Shown: one piece after another, positions 21,978-33,142 of the stretch
Position numbering within the stretch: position 1 is the stretch's first letter
How the letters are laid out: each line of letters starts with the position of its first letter
Assembly (NCBI GenBank): GCA_028564705.1
Contig: JAPXFQ010002679.1
Location: forward strand, 147,807 to 211,806
DNA length: 64,000 nt
DNA from: Apricaphanius iberus
Taxonomy: Eukaryota; Chordata; Actinopteri; Cyprinodontiformes; Aphaniidae
Reading direction: 5' to 3'
Position numbers and translations under genes: made by a program
The notes under the pieces: generated by a model
Seen by the model: the letters and a program-made list of their open reading frames with translations, nothing else
Database searches by the model: none
What the model was told of the DNA's origin: nothing

Positions 21978-23125
21978 CGTCTGTGGTCATGAAGTCATTT
22001 GAGCGCTTGGTTCTGCCCCTCCTCAAGGACATCACCGCCCCCCTCCTGGACCCACTGCAGTTTGCCTACAGAGCCAACAGGTCTGTGGATGATGCAGTGA
22101 ACCTGGCCCTCCATTTCATCCTGGAGCATCTGGACTCCCCAGGAACCTACGCCAGGATCCTGTTTGTGGACTTCAGCTCTGCCTTCAACACCATCCTCCC
22201 TGGACTGCTACGAGACAAGCTCTACCAGCTCAGCGTGCCCGACTTCCTCTGCAGGTGGATCACTGACTTCCTGTCGGACCGGAGACAGCACGTGCGGTTG
22301 GGGAAGATTGTCTCGGACAATCGGACTACAAACACTGGGACTCCTCAGGGCTGTGTACTCTCCCCCTGGCTCTTCTCGCTGTATACAAACTGCTGCACCT
22401 CCAGTCACCGGTCCGTAAAGCTGATCAAGTTTGCGGACGACACCACCCTCATCGGACTTATCTCGGACGGTGATGATTCCGCCTACAGGAGAGAGGTGGA
22501 CCGGCTGGCTTCCTGGTGCAGTCACAACAACCTGGAGCTGAACGCCCAGAAGACAGTGGAGATGATCATGGACTTCAGGAAAGTCACAGCCCCACCGTAT
22601 CCCCTCACCCTGATGGACTCTCCCACCCCCAACTCCATCGTGTACTCCTTCCGTTTCCTGGGCACCACCATCACCTAGGACCTCAAGTGGGAGCCAACCA
22701 TCAGCTCCCTCATCAAGAAGGCCCAGCAGAGGATGTACTTCCTGCGGCAGCTGAGGAAACTCAAGGTGCCGACCGAGATGCTGGTGCAGTTCTACACGGC
22801 CATCATCGAGTCCATCCTCACCTCCTCCATCACCGTGTGGTTCCCCGCCGCCGCAGACCGGGACAGACACCGACTGCAGCGCATCGTGCGTGCTGCTGAG
22901 AAGGTGATTGGCTGCAGGCTCCCATCCCTCCGGGACCTGTTCACTTCCAGGACCCGGAGGCGTGTGGGTCGGATCACAGCTGACTCTTCTCACCCTTGAC
23001 ACCGACTATTCTCCCTCCTCCCCTCAGGCAGGAGGCTACGGTCCATCCAGACCCACACCTCCCGCCACCTGAACAGTTTCTTCCCCTCCGCCATCAGACT
23101 CATGAACAATAACAAGACCCGATAG
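21925..23125 (+). pseudogene. LINE ORF, reverse-transcriptase half (two stops)
   Basis: In the next frame the RT continues: PKKPRITGPNDYRPVAL, then FAYRANRSVDDAV, FVDFSSAFNTILPGLLRDKL (first Asp), GTPQGCVLSPWLFSLYTN, KFADDTTLIGL (catalytic FADD box), LELNAQKTVEMIMDF and FRFLGTTIT. A TAG at 22676-22678 interrupts. The C-terminal part follows in the same frame (MYFLRQLRKL, SSITVWF, RLQRIVRAAEKVIGC) to a second stop, TGA at 22997-22999, after which the frame runs on to the probable natural stop TAG at 23123-23125. The catalytic box is intact, but no full-length protein is possible. Confidence 0.87.
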
Positions 23126-23438
23126 TTCAGTTAAAGACCCATGTAGGATAGAACCATCTGCACTACGTAACTTTATTTTACTGCACTGTGTGGTCTGACC
23201 ACACTTAGATCTGCTGCTGTCATTCACCTGCACATCTGTGAATGGTGAACCCTGCTGCTGTTCTTATGTTAAAAGGATGTTTATCTCTTCATAGTTCTTT
23301 TATATACATATAGATTATAATATTTATAAAGACCGTAGCCTTATAGCTCATTCTTTTTATTTTTATCTATTTTATTTTTATTTATGTTAAATGTTTTATG
23401 TTGCACGATTGTACCGAGAAAAATTCCTAGTTTGTGAC

Positions 23439-23694
23439 TGATGTTTGAATTTTTTCACAGATAAGCTGCTCTGCCTGCAGGGGCGGTGCAGACACCTCAA
23501 CATCAACTTGTTTTCAACTAGTGATGTCACTAGTTGAACACTCAGTTGATTTTTAGGAGAGGGAGGGGCAGCTGCTTAGAGAGCAGAATTCAGGAGGATT
23601 ATTCAGACATGCGTGAATTAAGCCAAAAACCACTTTTGTGGGATTTTTATGAGAAAACTGCAGTACCAGAGGAAAAGTCCAAAAACCCCTTTAA
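23439..23694. repeat. Old MITE-like repeat, copy A, right part
   Basis: Resumes with TGATGTTTGAA and continues with CTCTGCCTGCAGGGGCGGTG, GATGTCACTAGTTGAACACT and a right end CCCCTTTAAA that is the inverse of the left-end TTTAAGGGG. Confidence 0.72.
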
Positions 23695-26419
23695 ATGAGC
23701 TGCTCACTTTTTTTTCTGATTGATCAAAGCATGAGGCATGATCTCCGTAAACAAAAAAGAAATAAAAATAAAATAAAAACAAATAAACAAGATTGTCCTG
23801 ATAACTAAATAGATAGATCCAACATTTTCCCAATCTGATAAAGCATTCTATTATCACTATGACTTCAATAAGAACAAAGGTTCTTTGCATTAGGTCTAAA
23901 AGTCAAACAAAGCACACATAAATTGTCAGTAAAGAGTCAACGTTGGCTTGTGAAATTAAACTTGAAAAATGTGATCAATCATTGTTGAGATAATTGCTTT
24001 ATTACACAGGGACATGCTGTAAGATTAAAATCAAACTCCATATATTTATCATTTTAAGGAGAAACCTGTCAGATAAGACATAACATTTGAAGAACGGCAA
24101 TTAAAACTGTAATAGCAATCCCAACCTGCAAACTTAAATTTTCCAGCTAAATGACCAGACCCTTATTTTAGACCTTTAGCAACTTGCTAAAAGCTGCAGA
24201 GCAAGCATAGCAATTAAAAATATCCTTAATGAGGGCAGAAATACCACTTGCCCATTCAATCTTACTTGACATTTGAAACTTAATTTGTTGGGTTAATTAG
24301 CATGAAACATCCACAGGAAAAGGGCACTTATTATAAGAAAATCTTTGTCTTTTAAAGGGACGTACTTTAAGTTAAAAACAGTTTCAGCACTTTCAGTATG
24401 GTAGTAACTTCGATAAATTTAGAAAGTCTTTAGATTAGGTAAATTCAATCCTTAATGTGAATATGAATGTTGTCCTTTTCCACCTATATATACAAAATGT
24501 TCAAAGACAACCTTTCTCCTCTTTGTCTGCTTGTCATCCTTTCCATTTTTTTTACTTATCGACTAGTTTAAAGAGCCACACTTTTAACTTTTTCTTTTTT
24601 ACAGCATTACTATAAAACAGTTTTTTTTCCAACCTGCTTGGGATGGTTGAACAGGGATATAATTTCTTATTGTTGCCTTTCCATTTAATCTGTATTCTGT
24701 ATTTAACATGTTTAGAAAGGGATTATTACAAAATAAAAAAAGACCTTTCACATATACTGTCCTCAGACCGACCTGATTCAGCTGAAGCTACTTTTTAAGT
24801 GCAGTTAAGTGACATTTTTGACAGAGAGAAAGGAAATGGCAACGTTTAAATCATTGTCTTAGCTTGACTAAATTAAGAATATTTCATTCTAATACAATTG
24901 CTTCACTTTGCAAAACCTTTTTAAAACATTAATAAAGAAAAAAAACACAATGATTTGATAAATCATTATTTTATTTGTGCCCATTTACATTTAGGCTAAG
25001 TTTTAACGGTAGTAAAGCAGTTTTTACAACTTCATCCTCTTGTTTTAACAATTTTTTCTAAATAATTTATTAAGCCACAGGTGACCAATTGTTGTTTTGG
25101 TAATAAAATATTTTACATCCTTGAAACTTTGCTCCTCAGCTATGCTTGGCCATTTTCATTCCTCTCACTAGCGATTCTGTAACCATTCAGGTAGATAATT
25201 ATTGTAATAAGTTTGTTGCAGAGCTTATGTTCTTGGTGTTGCAAAAGATGATGCTTGAATAGATTTCTACAATGATAAAAGTTGTTTCGGCATCCATTTG
25301 CTGTAATTTTCAGCTTTTGACATAAATAGGAACAAATGGCTGTATTTTTAAAAGAAATTCTTGGAAATTAATTTTCCACGCTCATTCTGGACTACAAGGC
25401 ATTGTTTAGATTGAAAGGAAATTCAATAGAGGCTATATTTGACTGCAGAGCAAATAAAATAGTGAAACATACAGTCCACAACACTGTGATGGCAAATTAT
25501 AAACGCACATAATCCGTAGTAAATGCTGCTTTCAACGTGTAATACTATCCACTGGTTAACAGAGTCAGTTTGGTGAAGGTGAATTTCATCCACTTAGAGT
25601 AAAAATCATATGAAGAATGCTACATAAGAAAAGAAAACCAAAAAATAATAAATATAAAGATTTATGAGCACAATTTTTGTGTCTTTAAAAATAACACCAA
25701 GGAGGCCCTGAGGAAACATTACTCCATCTTTGCAGTTTTTCAGATGATTTTTCATATAACACCGGCTTTGAGGTTGAGTTAGCCGATTAATGTGACTTTA
25801 ATGTCTTCCTGTTTCACGGTTACAGGATGTGAGACTTACTCTTCATTAGTGAACCTCAAGGTGACATTCATCTGCACTCATGGAATGAGCTGTCAAGTAA
25901 TGTTTGTGAGTTAAGTCAAACACGGTGTCATCCCCGGCAGCTGGAAAATATTGCAAGAAAGTGAAGCTGCAAAATGACATCAAGCAATCAAAATCGATCT
26001 TTATTTTGTGAATTAGTTGGCTTGTCGCTTCCAGTGACCTTCGTCAGTCCAAATCAAATCTGACTCAAAGATTTTCATTTTAACTGACTGACATTTCCAC
26101 AGTGGGACTCAGACAGGCAGTAAGCAGAGTAAGGTTTTATTTTGTGAGCCTTGCTGTTTTGCTGTGTCCTCTGTAATTCTTAATAGGCTTAAATAGTCAG
26201 ATTATTTGTGGATCCCTCTGTGTCAATATCATGCAGCAAGCAGGTATAAATTTAGCTTAATCAATGCCACTGATTGTTGCTGGAAAAAGGACATAGCTGG
26301 GGTTTCTTTGTGGTAGCGATACAGGTGAAGGTGGTCATTATCTTGTATTCTTAGCTACAGTTTTCTTCTTCAGAAGTTGTGCATGGCCACAGGAATTCAT
26401 ACCTCAACATAATTAGACA
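23695..26419. other. Non-repetitive intergenic DNA
   Basis: No gene or RNA is recognised. Blocks at 24170-24310 (containing TTAATTAG at 24293-24300) and 25690-26050 are balanced in composition and free of repeats; they could be conserved non-coding elements, but nothing in the sequence proves it. Confidence 0.4.
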
Positions 26420-26670
26420 TATTCAGAAGTTGGGATAGTTGCGTGTTTCGGTTTGTTATACAGAAAGGTGGTTTGTCCACTTGTTGTAGCTTATCTTATT
26501 TCTTTATCCTTCACTTGTGCTTCACCAGAAACTCTTCCAATTTTACAAATGATGGTAGTTTGGTGACATGCAGATCTCATTTCCCAATGAGTTACAACCA
26601 AAAAGCATGAGTAAACCACAAGTCCCTCCCAGCGACTCAACCGGGCCATTTCAGATTGCAAACCCCAAGG
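26420..26670 (+). repeat. Old interspersed repeat, copy 2
   Basis: Diverged copy of 16640-16830, sharing CTTCACCAGAAACTC, CCAATTTTAC, GTTTGGTGAC, GAGTTACAACCA and GGGCCAT in the same order. Confidence 0.6.
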
Positions 26671-28179
26671 CAGGTGCGTTTGGTTCCTGAAATGGTCCAG
26701 AAAATGGTCTTTTCAGGCCAGTCCAATACAAAAATTTAGCCCCATTTTTGGTTGTCTATATAACATACCCTGGTTAAGTTCTCCTGCACTTAGCTGGGTC
26801 CCTTTTTTTTTTTGAAAGAGCCACTAATGCCACTCTTACTGCCATTAACTGTGTAATCTCCTTCCACATTCTTTATGTGCTTTCCTGATTCCTTTTCTTC
26901 AGATTTATGACCTCCAACCAGATGATGCACGTACTGTGATTAGTTTCAGTTCTTGAGAACTCAAAACCAGACAGGATGTAGACGAGATTATTGTGGAATA
27001 GATTTGAAAAAAACATTTATTAAAACTTCATTAAGACATCAGAAGGTTCAAAAAGGTTCCATCCTGACTGAAAAAAATCCAGGGGTATATATACTCAGAG
27101 GAGTGTGAGTGAGAAACAAAGTTTATAAACCTGGATGAACTGCTTTGTGGGAAATAGGCTATATGGGAAAAATACATTTTGTACATACTGGATTATGTAT
27201 GACAGAATATGAGTTGGGCCCGTTTGTGTTGTGTTCCACTTTTTTACCGTGAACTGGCACTATATTGGTTCACATCAACTGCATGCGACCAAAGTTGCAT
27301 CCAAATTGGACAGTTTTTTTCTCTGCACCACTCTAACACAGCTTACGTCCAGTCCAATCATGGGAGACCAGAGGAGTTGTCTTTGTAAAGTACAGTGAGA
27401 TGGAGATAGAAGGCTCGGATCCTCTAAAACCACAATTCAATTATTCTGAGAGCTTTCCCAAGCCCTCAGAGAATGGTAAATAGGAAGTTGTAGATGAGAC
27501 ATAGGTCCTGTCAAAATAATGAATTCCTCATTGAATAATTCATTCTGAAACACAAATTAAAAGCATAAGCTAATGTTTTTTTTCCCCCTCAGAATGATGG
27601 ATGAGGTTAATCCTCAGCGTAGCACAGAATATTTAGTCTAAGTGACTGAAACATGAGATGAAATGTTAATGTAGCTGTAAAGAACTGTCCTCCAACATCA
27701 GGTTTCCTCTTGAGGACACAACTTTTATCCATTTGATGTTTTGTGTTGCTAAAGCATTACCTTGGACATGTATGTAATTTGTTAATGAACAAAAGTTGAT
27801 GGGGGAAAAACAAAAAATGTATCTAAAAACAAAACTCCATAAGAACATGAAAGAACCACAATAACATTGGTTGTCAGTCCATGTTTTGGACTTCTAAATG
27901 AATTCTGTTTGTAATTTTGGTTCCTCAGAAATTGCAACTTTTTAGATCACTTCAGCAGTTTGACAGTGTGTCACTACGGAAACTGAAAGTACAAAAGGCC
28001 CATAATTGGCTTCTCATCTGCCCAATTTTAGCAATGTGTCGCAATTATGTCTATGCCTATTTTTTTGCTTGTTACATGTCCACTTTGTCTCTTTGAAACT
28101 AACCCTAAGAAATATTTTATCTTACTTAAGAGAAAAACAAAGTGAAAAGTGTAATTTGAAATTTAGAAGATATGGTGAC
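26671..28179. other. Non-repetitive intergenic DNA
   Basis: No feature is recognised. The minus-strand ORF at 27666-27848 has no known domain. Confidence 0.4.
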
Positions 28180-28640
28180 TTTAAAGCGACTATATCATGA
28201 TATTTTACAGCTTTCAACTTCTGGGATAGAAAGGTATATGATAAAATGTTACCGTTGGTGTTATACAGTATTAATTTGTCCTGAAATTTAACGTGTATCC
28301 TGGCATTAATGTTAGACCACGAAGTGAAACGGCTCGTTTCTCTATAAACCCTATAAAGCCTCCTGCACCCCAACACTACACTCCGCATGAATGTAGAATA
28401 AAATCCTGTAATTCTTGCAGCCAAACAGCCGTTTTCACAGAGAAAGTAAAAAATCCAACAAAAAATGTGATTTAAGCTGCCAAAAACCGAAGCAGCCATT
28501 AGCAGTGAGAAGGACGAGGGTGTGTTTGAAAATCTACCGGGGTATGCCACTCTGCCTGTAGAGGCGGTGCAGACATCTCTAGCACTCAACTTTCAACCAG
28601 TGATGTCACTAGTTGGACACTCAGTTGATTTTCCAGCATA
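28180..28640. repeat. Old MITE-like repeat, copy B (no LINE)
   Basis: Starts TTTAAAGCGACTATATCATG and follows copy A through the LINE insertion point without interruption, giving a natural empty-site comparison. It lacks about 330 bp found in the left part of copy A and also copy A's last 150 bp. The 155-codon minus-strand ORF inside is not supported as a gene. Confidence 0.78.
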
Positions 28641-29766
28641 AGATAGGCTGACAGACATGTCAGTCTTAGGCAATCATTATTCTCATCCAAAGGAGAGTTC
28701 TCTAATTGTTTTTATCTTACATTTTGTCAACAAGAGAAAAATGGAAAGAGAGAACCTGAAAATGCTGTCTTTAGTGCTCCTCACCAAAGCAACAACATCT
28801 TGTTTATGCAGATGACCATAAAGAAAGGTTGTAGAAAAACTTTAAAGATGCAAGATTTTTTTTTTTTTCCAAGCTTTCAAAAATGTTTTGTGTGATCTCT
28901 GAAAAGAAAAAACTTTTATTTTAATGATTCTTGCATGACTCAGTAGCGATAATTCTAGAAAACCGGCCATCTACAATCATCTTCTGTTATCCTGGTAAAT
29001 TTCAACCATCAATTATAGCTTCAATATTTAGCTGTGCTCACCATAGCCACCGCTTTTCTCTACTATGAGCTTCCTTTTTTTCTATTTTAAGCTCACAGTG
29101 ACTGAATATAGTACATATTCAAACTAACCCGATGAAGTCACCATTGTTATGCCTGCTGTGACTAGCTCTGTGGTGCTGAACCACATAATGCTCCTTGGCT
29201 AAATGTGCAGAGGGAGTTCCTGCCTGAACAGTTTCTCATCAGGACATTAAAAACACCCAGCACTGCGGGTGTTGAGCGATGGTGTGTGTTTGTGTTCCTG
29301 AGTGAAGATGATGTGTGGAGTAAAGCAAGCTGTGGAGGAGGTTGTTAGCCATTGAATGGCGGGCAAGAGATAACATGGCACTGCAGATTGGTAGCTGCTG
29401 CGCGCCTGAGGCAGAAGGCTCTGCACACTGAGGTTCATTGTTTGTGTCACTCAGAGGCGATGTTCTAAAGGAGCACAAGATAGAGTCAGTGTCTGAGCTT
29501 GATCCAGGGCCCAAAAATCAAATGGGATGGTTACCTTACCACACTACTTACGTTAAAGTTAAATATAATTTAAATGTGAGGGGAAATATACTTTAACTCA
29601 CCTGTATGTAAATTCAGGTATGTGTTAAATAAATGTTGTTTGTTTCTGATTTTTTTTCTTGCATGAATGTTGGTGTCACAGGACTGTAAACCAGCACCTT
29701 GCACTTTATGTATGTTGCATTTTTATTGTTTTTTGGTGCTTTTATTTTGAAGTGATTTGTGTGCAA
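28641..29766. other. Non-repetitive intergenic DNA
   Basis: No gene is recognised. The block 29140-29520 is balanced in composition and repeat-free; its minus-strand ORFs show no known domain. Confidence 0.4.
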
Positions 29767-30892
29767 GGCTGTTCTTTTCTTGGAGTCCTTGGAGGGGGTG
29801 CTGGAGAGAGATCCTTCTGGGGACTCCCTCATACTGCTGGGGGACTTCAACGCTCACGTGGACAATGACAGTGAGACCTGAGAGGTGTGGTTGGGCAAAA
29901 TAGCAAAACAGAAAAGAGGGGCGGGACAGTCCAACGACCACTACCTGGAGGTGAGTCAGCTCTGATTGGCTTGGATTTGCAGACCGGGGTGGTGGTCCTC
30001 CTCTTTAAAAAGGGGGACCACAGGGTATGTTCCAACTACAGGGGGATTAAACTCCGGAGCCTCCTTGGTAAGGTCTATTCAGGGGTTCTGGAGAGGAGGG
30101 TCTGACGGATAGTCGAACCTCGGATTCAGGAGGAACATTGCGGTTTTGTCCTGGCCGTGGAACACTGGACGAGCTCTACACCCTCAACAGGGTCCTGGAG
30201 GGTGTGTGGGAGTTCACCCAACCGGTCTACATGTGTTTTGAGGACTTGGAGAAGGCGTTCGACCGTGTCCCTCGGGGAATCCTGTGGGGGGTTGCCAAGG
30301 TTGCCCTTTGTCACCAATCCTGTTCATAACATTTATTGACAGGATTTCTAGACGATGTTGAGGGGATCCGTTTTGGTGGCCTCAGGATCAGGTCTCAGCT
30401 TTACCTTTCCGCTCAGCTCTCGATTTACCGGTTGATCTGCGTTCCTACCCTAATTTATGGTCACCAATTTTGGGTGGTGACCGAAAGACCGAGATCATGG
30501 ATACAGGCTGCTGAAATGAGTTTCCTCCCCAGGGTGGCTGGGTTCTCCCTTAGAGATAGGGTGAGAAGCTCGGTCATCCGGAGGGGGCTCACTTCAACTG
30601 GCTCCTCCACACCGAGAGGAGCCAGTTGAAGTGGCTCAGGCATCTGGTCAGAATGCCTCCTGGACGCCTCCCTGGTGAGTTGTTCCGGGCACGTCTCACC
30701 AGGAGGAAGCCTAGAGGAAGGTCCAGTACCCCCTGGAGTGACTATTTCTCCGGCTGGCCTGGGAACGCCTCAGGATTCCTCCGTAGGAGCTGGCCCAAGT
30801 GGCCGGGGAGAGGGAAGTCTGGGTCTCCGTGCTTAAGCTACTGCCCCCGCGACCCAACTCCGGATAAGTAGAAGAAGATGGATGGATGGATG
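29767..30892 (+). mobile_element. Rex3 (RTE-type) LINE, internally deleted
   Basis: Order of recognised pieces: endonuclease [12 protein letters not shown] (GDFN at 29840-29851), RT fingers VVVLLFKKGDHRVCSNYRG, CFEDLEKAFDRVPRGILWG (first Asp), then a jump to ISRR-like and C-terminal blocks (SIYRLICVPTLIYG, AAEMSFLPRVAGFSLRDRVR, MPPGRLPGELF) and a (GATG)4 tail, the hallmark of Rex3. The segment with the YADD active site is deleted, as is the DNA between endonuclease and fingers. A TGA follows NDSET in the endonuclease, and further stops and frameshifts occur. It is a dead copy. Confidence 0.88.
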
Positions 30893-30944
30893 TAAAAGTA
30901 TGAAAATTAGAAACAGCAATTTAGTTAAAACATGACAATCATAC

Positions 30945-31045
30945 ATCCGTCTATCCATTTTCTGGTATTTTCGGGGGTGGCGTCTATCTTCAGATGTCAA
31001 CGGGCGAGAGGCGAGGTACACCCTGGACAGGTCGCCAGTACATGA
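30945..31045 (-). repeat. LINE 3'-tail fragment
   Basis: The words CCGTCTATCCATTTTCTGG, GGCGTCTATCTTCAG and GGTACACCCTGGACAGGTCG are a frequent fish LINE/SINE end, here on the minus strand. Only about 100 bp remain. Confidence 0.5.
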
Positions 31046-33060
31046 TAATCAATAAAAGAAAAATATTTCAAGGTGCTTTACATGATTTGTTGGAGAGCAT
31101 TTGATTAAAAACAGTAATTCAGGAAAAGCATAGAAAGAAAATTTATTAAAAAAAATATTAGAACATTATTCAAAGGCAGCTCTTAACATTGCAGTTTTAA
31201 TCTTTGATTTAAAAGAGTAAAAAGAGTTGAACGATTCAGCAACTTTGCAAACATCTAGAAGTTTATTAAAAATTTCGCGGCATATAAACTGAAAGTTGCT
31301 TCTAATGATGTTTAGTAAACTACAGTTGGAGGATCTGAGTGGTCTGCTGGGTTGGTATAGTGACAACAGGTCTTCAACATACTTTGGAGCCAAAACATTT
31401 AGAGATTTATAAACTAGCAGGGGTATTTTAATGTCTATTCTCTGAGCTACAGGGAACCAGTGTAAGGATTTTTGCAGAGTTCTGGATTAGCTGTAGCTGT
31501 CTGGTTGACTTTTTAGGAAGACTTGTGAGGACACTGTTGCAGTAATCAACCTGACTAAAGATGAACTCATGGAGTTTTTCAAGGTCCTTTTGTGGCATTA
31601 GTCCTAGAAATGTTCTTCAGGTGATTGAAGGCTGACCTTGTTATTGCCTTAATGTGACTCTGGAGGTTCAGGTCTGAGTCCATAATTACACCTTGATTAT
31701 GCGCCTGATCAGTAGATTCTAGCTGGATTAATTGAAGCTGTGTAGTGATTCATGCTCATTCCTCTTTAGGTAAAAAAAATAACTACTTCAGTTTTGTTTC
31801 TCTTCGATGGAGGAAGTTATGGGACATCCAACTATTGATTTGCTTGATTATTTTAATTAGTGCTTGGATCGGTTCATAGTCACCTGGTCACATTGTAATG
31901 TACAGCTGAGTATTATCTGCATACTTGTGGTAATTAATATTATTGGTTGTTATAATCTGGGCTGGTAGGAGCATGTAGATATTAAATAGAAGAGGGCCAG
32001 GATGGAGCCCTGGGGGACCCCACATGTAATTCCTGTTTGTTTTGATTAAATGTTTCCTACAGAAACAAACAAATCCCTGTTCTTCGTCCAACAGAACGTC
32101 CAACAGAACCTGCACTGTTTTTCTACCACAGTCTGTACTGAAAAAACCGTCCTTCAAATCTTTGACGAGGGCAATCTCAGTGCTGTGATGAACATGGAAA
32201 CCAGACTGAAAATGATCTAAGCGATCGGTCATTGTAAGGAAACTATTTAACTGTTGAAACACAGCTTTTTCAATAATTTTGCTGACGAATGGAAGATTAG
32301 AGATTGGTCTGTAGTTCTGCATCAGTGTGTTGTCCAGGTTGTTCTTTAGTACTGGCTTGATAACTGCTTTTAAAGCCTGGGGGAAGACACTTGAAAGGAG
32401 GGATGTGTTAACTATTTGAAACAGATCAGATGATCAGATGACAAGGAAAACTTTTTTTCAAACGCCTTGGATAATACATCAAGGCAGCAAAAGGAGGAGC
32501 TTAATTGCTTAATGATTTCATCAAGGTCTATTTGGTGTAACTCATGGGATACAGACATTTTCTCTACATTGGTGTTGATTGGGGATGAAATTGGTAGTGG
32601 GTTCTGTACTGAAGTATGGACTGAAAGTCTGATTGTTAGAATTTTTTCAGTAAAAAAGATGACAAATGCTTTGCAGGCCCTGGTGGAGTTTAGTTCAGCA
32701 GCTAATGTCGTTGGAGGATTAGTTACTTTCTCAACTGTTGCAAACAAAGTCTGCACATTTTAAAATTTCTGATAATGATTTCAGAAAAGAACGACAAACA
32801 AAGTCTGCACATTTTAAAATTTCTGATAATGATTTCAGAAAAGAACGATTCACTTTGCATCTTTCAAAGTTAAATGGTTTAGTTAGTGGTTTTCTGCATG
32901 TAGGTCAGAAAGCATGACTCAACCATAACACGTGCAGGGGGGATTTTTTTCTTAGAGCCTTTTCATGATGTTGGTAAGGTTGCGATTAATTTCACAAGAT
33001 CATCTTGAGGCATACTTGACAAAATAAGAGTGATTTCCACTGTACTTCGGCTGTAAAGTT
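31046..33060 (-). mobile_element. L2-like LINE, 5'-truncated and decayed
   Basis: On the minus strand, from high to low coordinate: an N-terminal linker (FVIFFTEKI), the RT block NYRPISNLPFVSKIIEKAVF, a QSGF--HHSTE-AL block, GPPGLHPGPLLFNIYMLLP and HKYADNTQLYI (catalytic YADD changed to YADN), then a long 3' region to a tail near 31050 with CATGTAAAGCACCTTG. The first-Asp block is damaged, the DD is lost, and stops interrupt the C-terminal part. A perfect 54-bp tandem duplication lies near its 5' side (32741-32848). No active product is possible. Confidence 0.82.
32741..32848. repeat. Perfect 54-bp tandem duplication
   Basis: Bases 32741-32794 are repeated without mismatch at 32795-32848. 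The unit starts CAAACAAAGTCTGC and ends AAAGAACGA. It lies inside the decayed LINE and is a whole number of codons. Confidence 0.97.
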
Positions 33061-33087
33061 CTTGTGATCTACATAAGCGTTTTACAG

Positions 33088-33142
33088 TATACCGTATTTT
33101 CCGGACTATAAGCTGCTACTTTTTTCCGATATAGCCTATACA
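33088..33142 (+). repeat. MITE terminus fragment
   Basis: The words ACCGTATTTTCCGGACTATA and AGCTGCTACTTTTTT are the left end of a MITE widespread in vertebrates. The matching right end was not found. Confidence 0.55.

Larger units (their letters stand above)
20207..23438 (+). mobile_element. Nearly full-length APE-type LINE (L2/CR1-like)
   Basis: A 3.2-kb GC-rich non-LTR retrotransposon with one long ORF, a 3' UTR of about 300 bp and an end at ATTCCTAGTTTGTG. It lies within repeat copy A (19556-23694), whose paralogue at 28180-28640 lacks it; this defines the insertion limits to within a few bases. It differs from an intact frame by one frame-shifting gap, two nonsense codons and a changed endonuclease residue (see the ORF entries). 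Apart from these it is well preserved, suggesting a fairly recent insertion. Confidence 0.88.

Noticed and set aside
22208..23002. 264-codon minus-strand ORF
   Set aside because: It is antisense to the LINE reverse transcriptase; GC-rich coding DNA gives long antisense frames, and no domain is recognisable.
28122..28589. 155-codon minus-strand ORF
   Set aside because: It lies inside repeat copy B, and its equivalent in copy A is not open; composition is that of the repeat.
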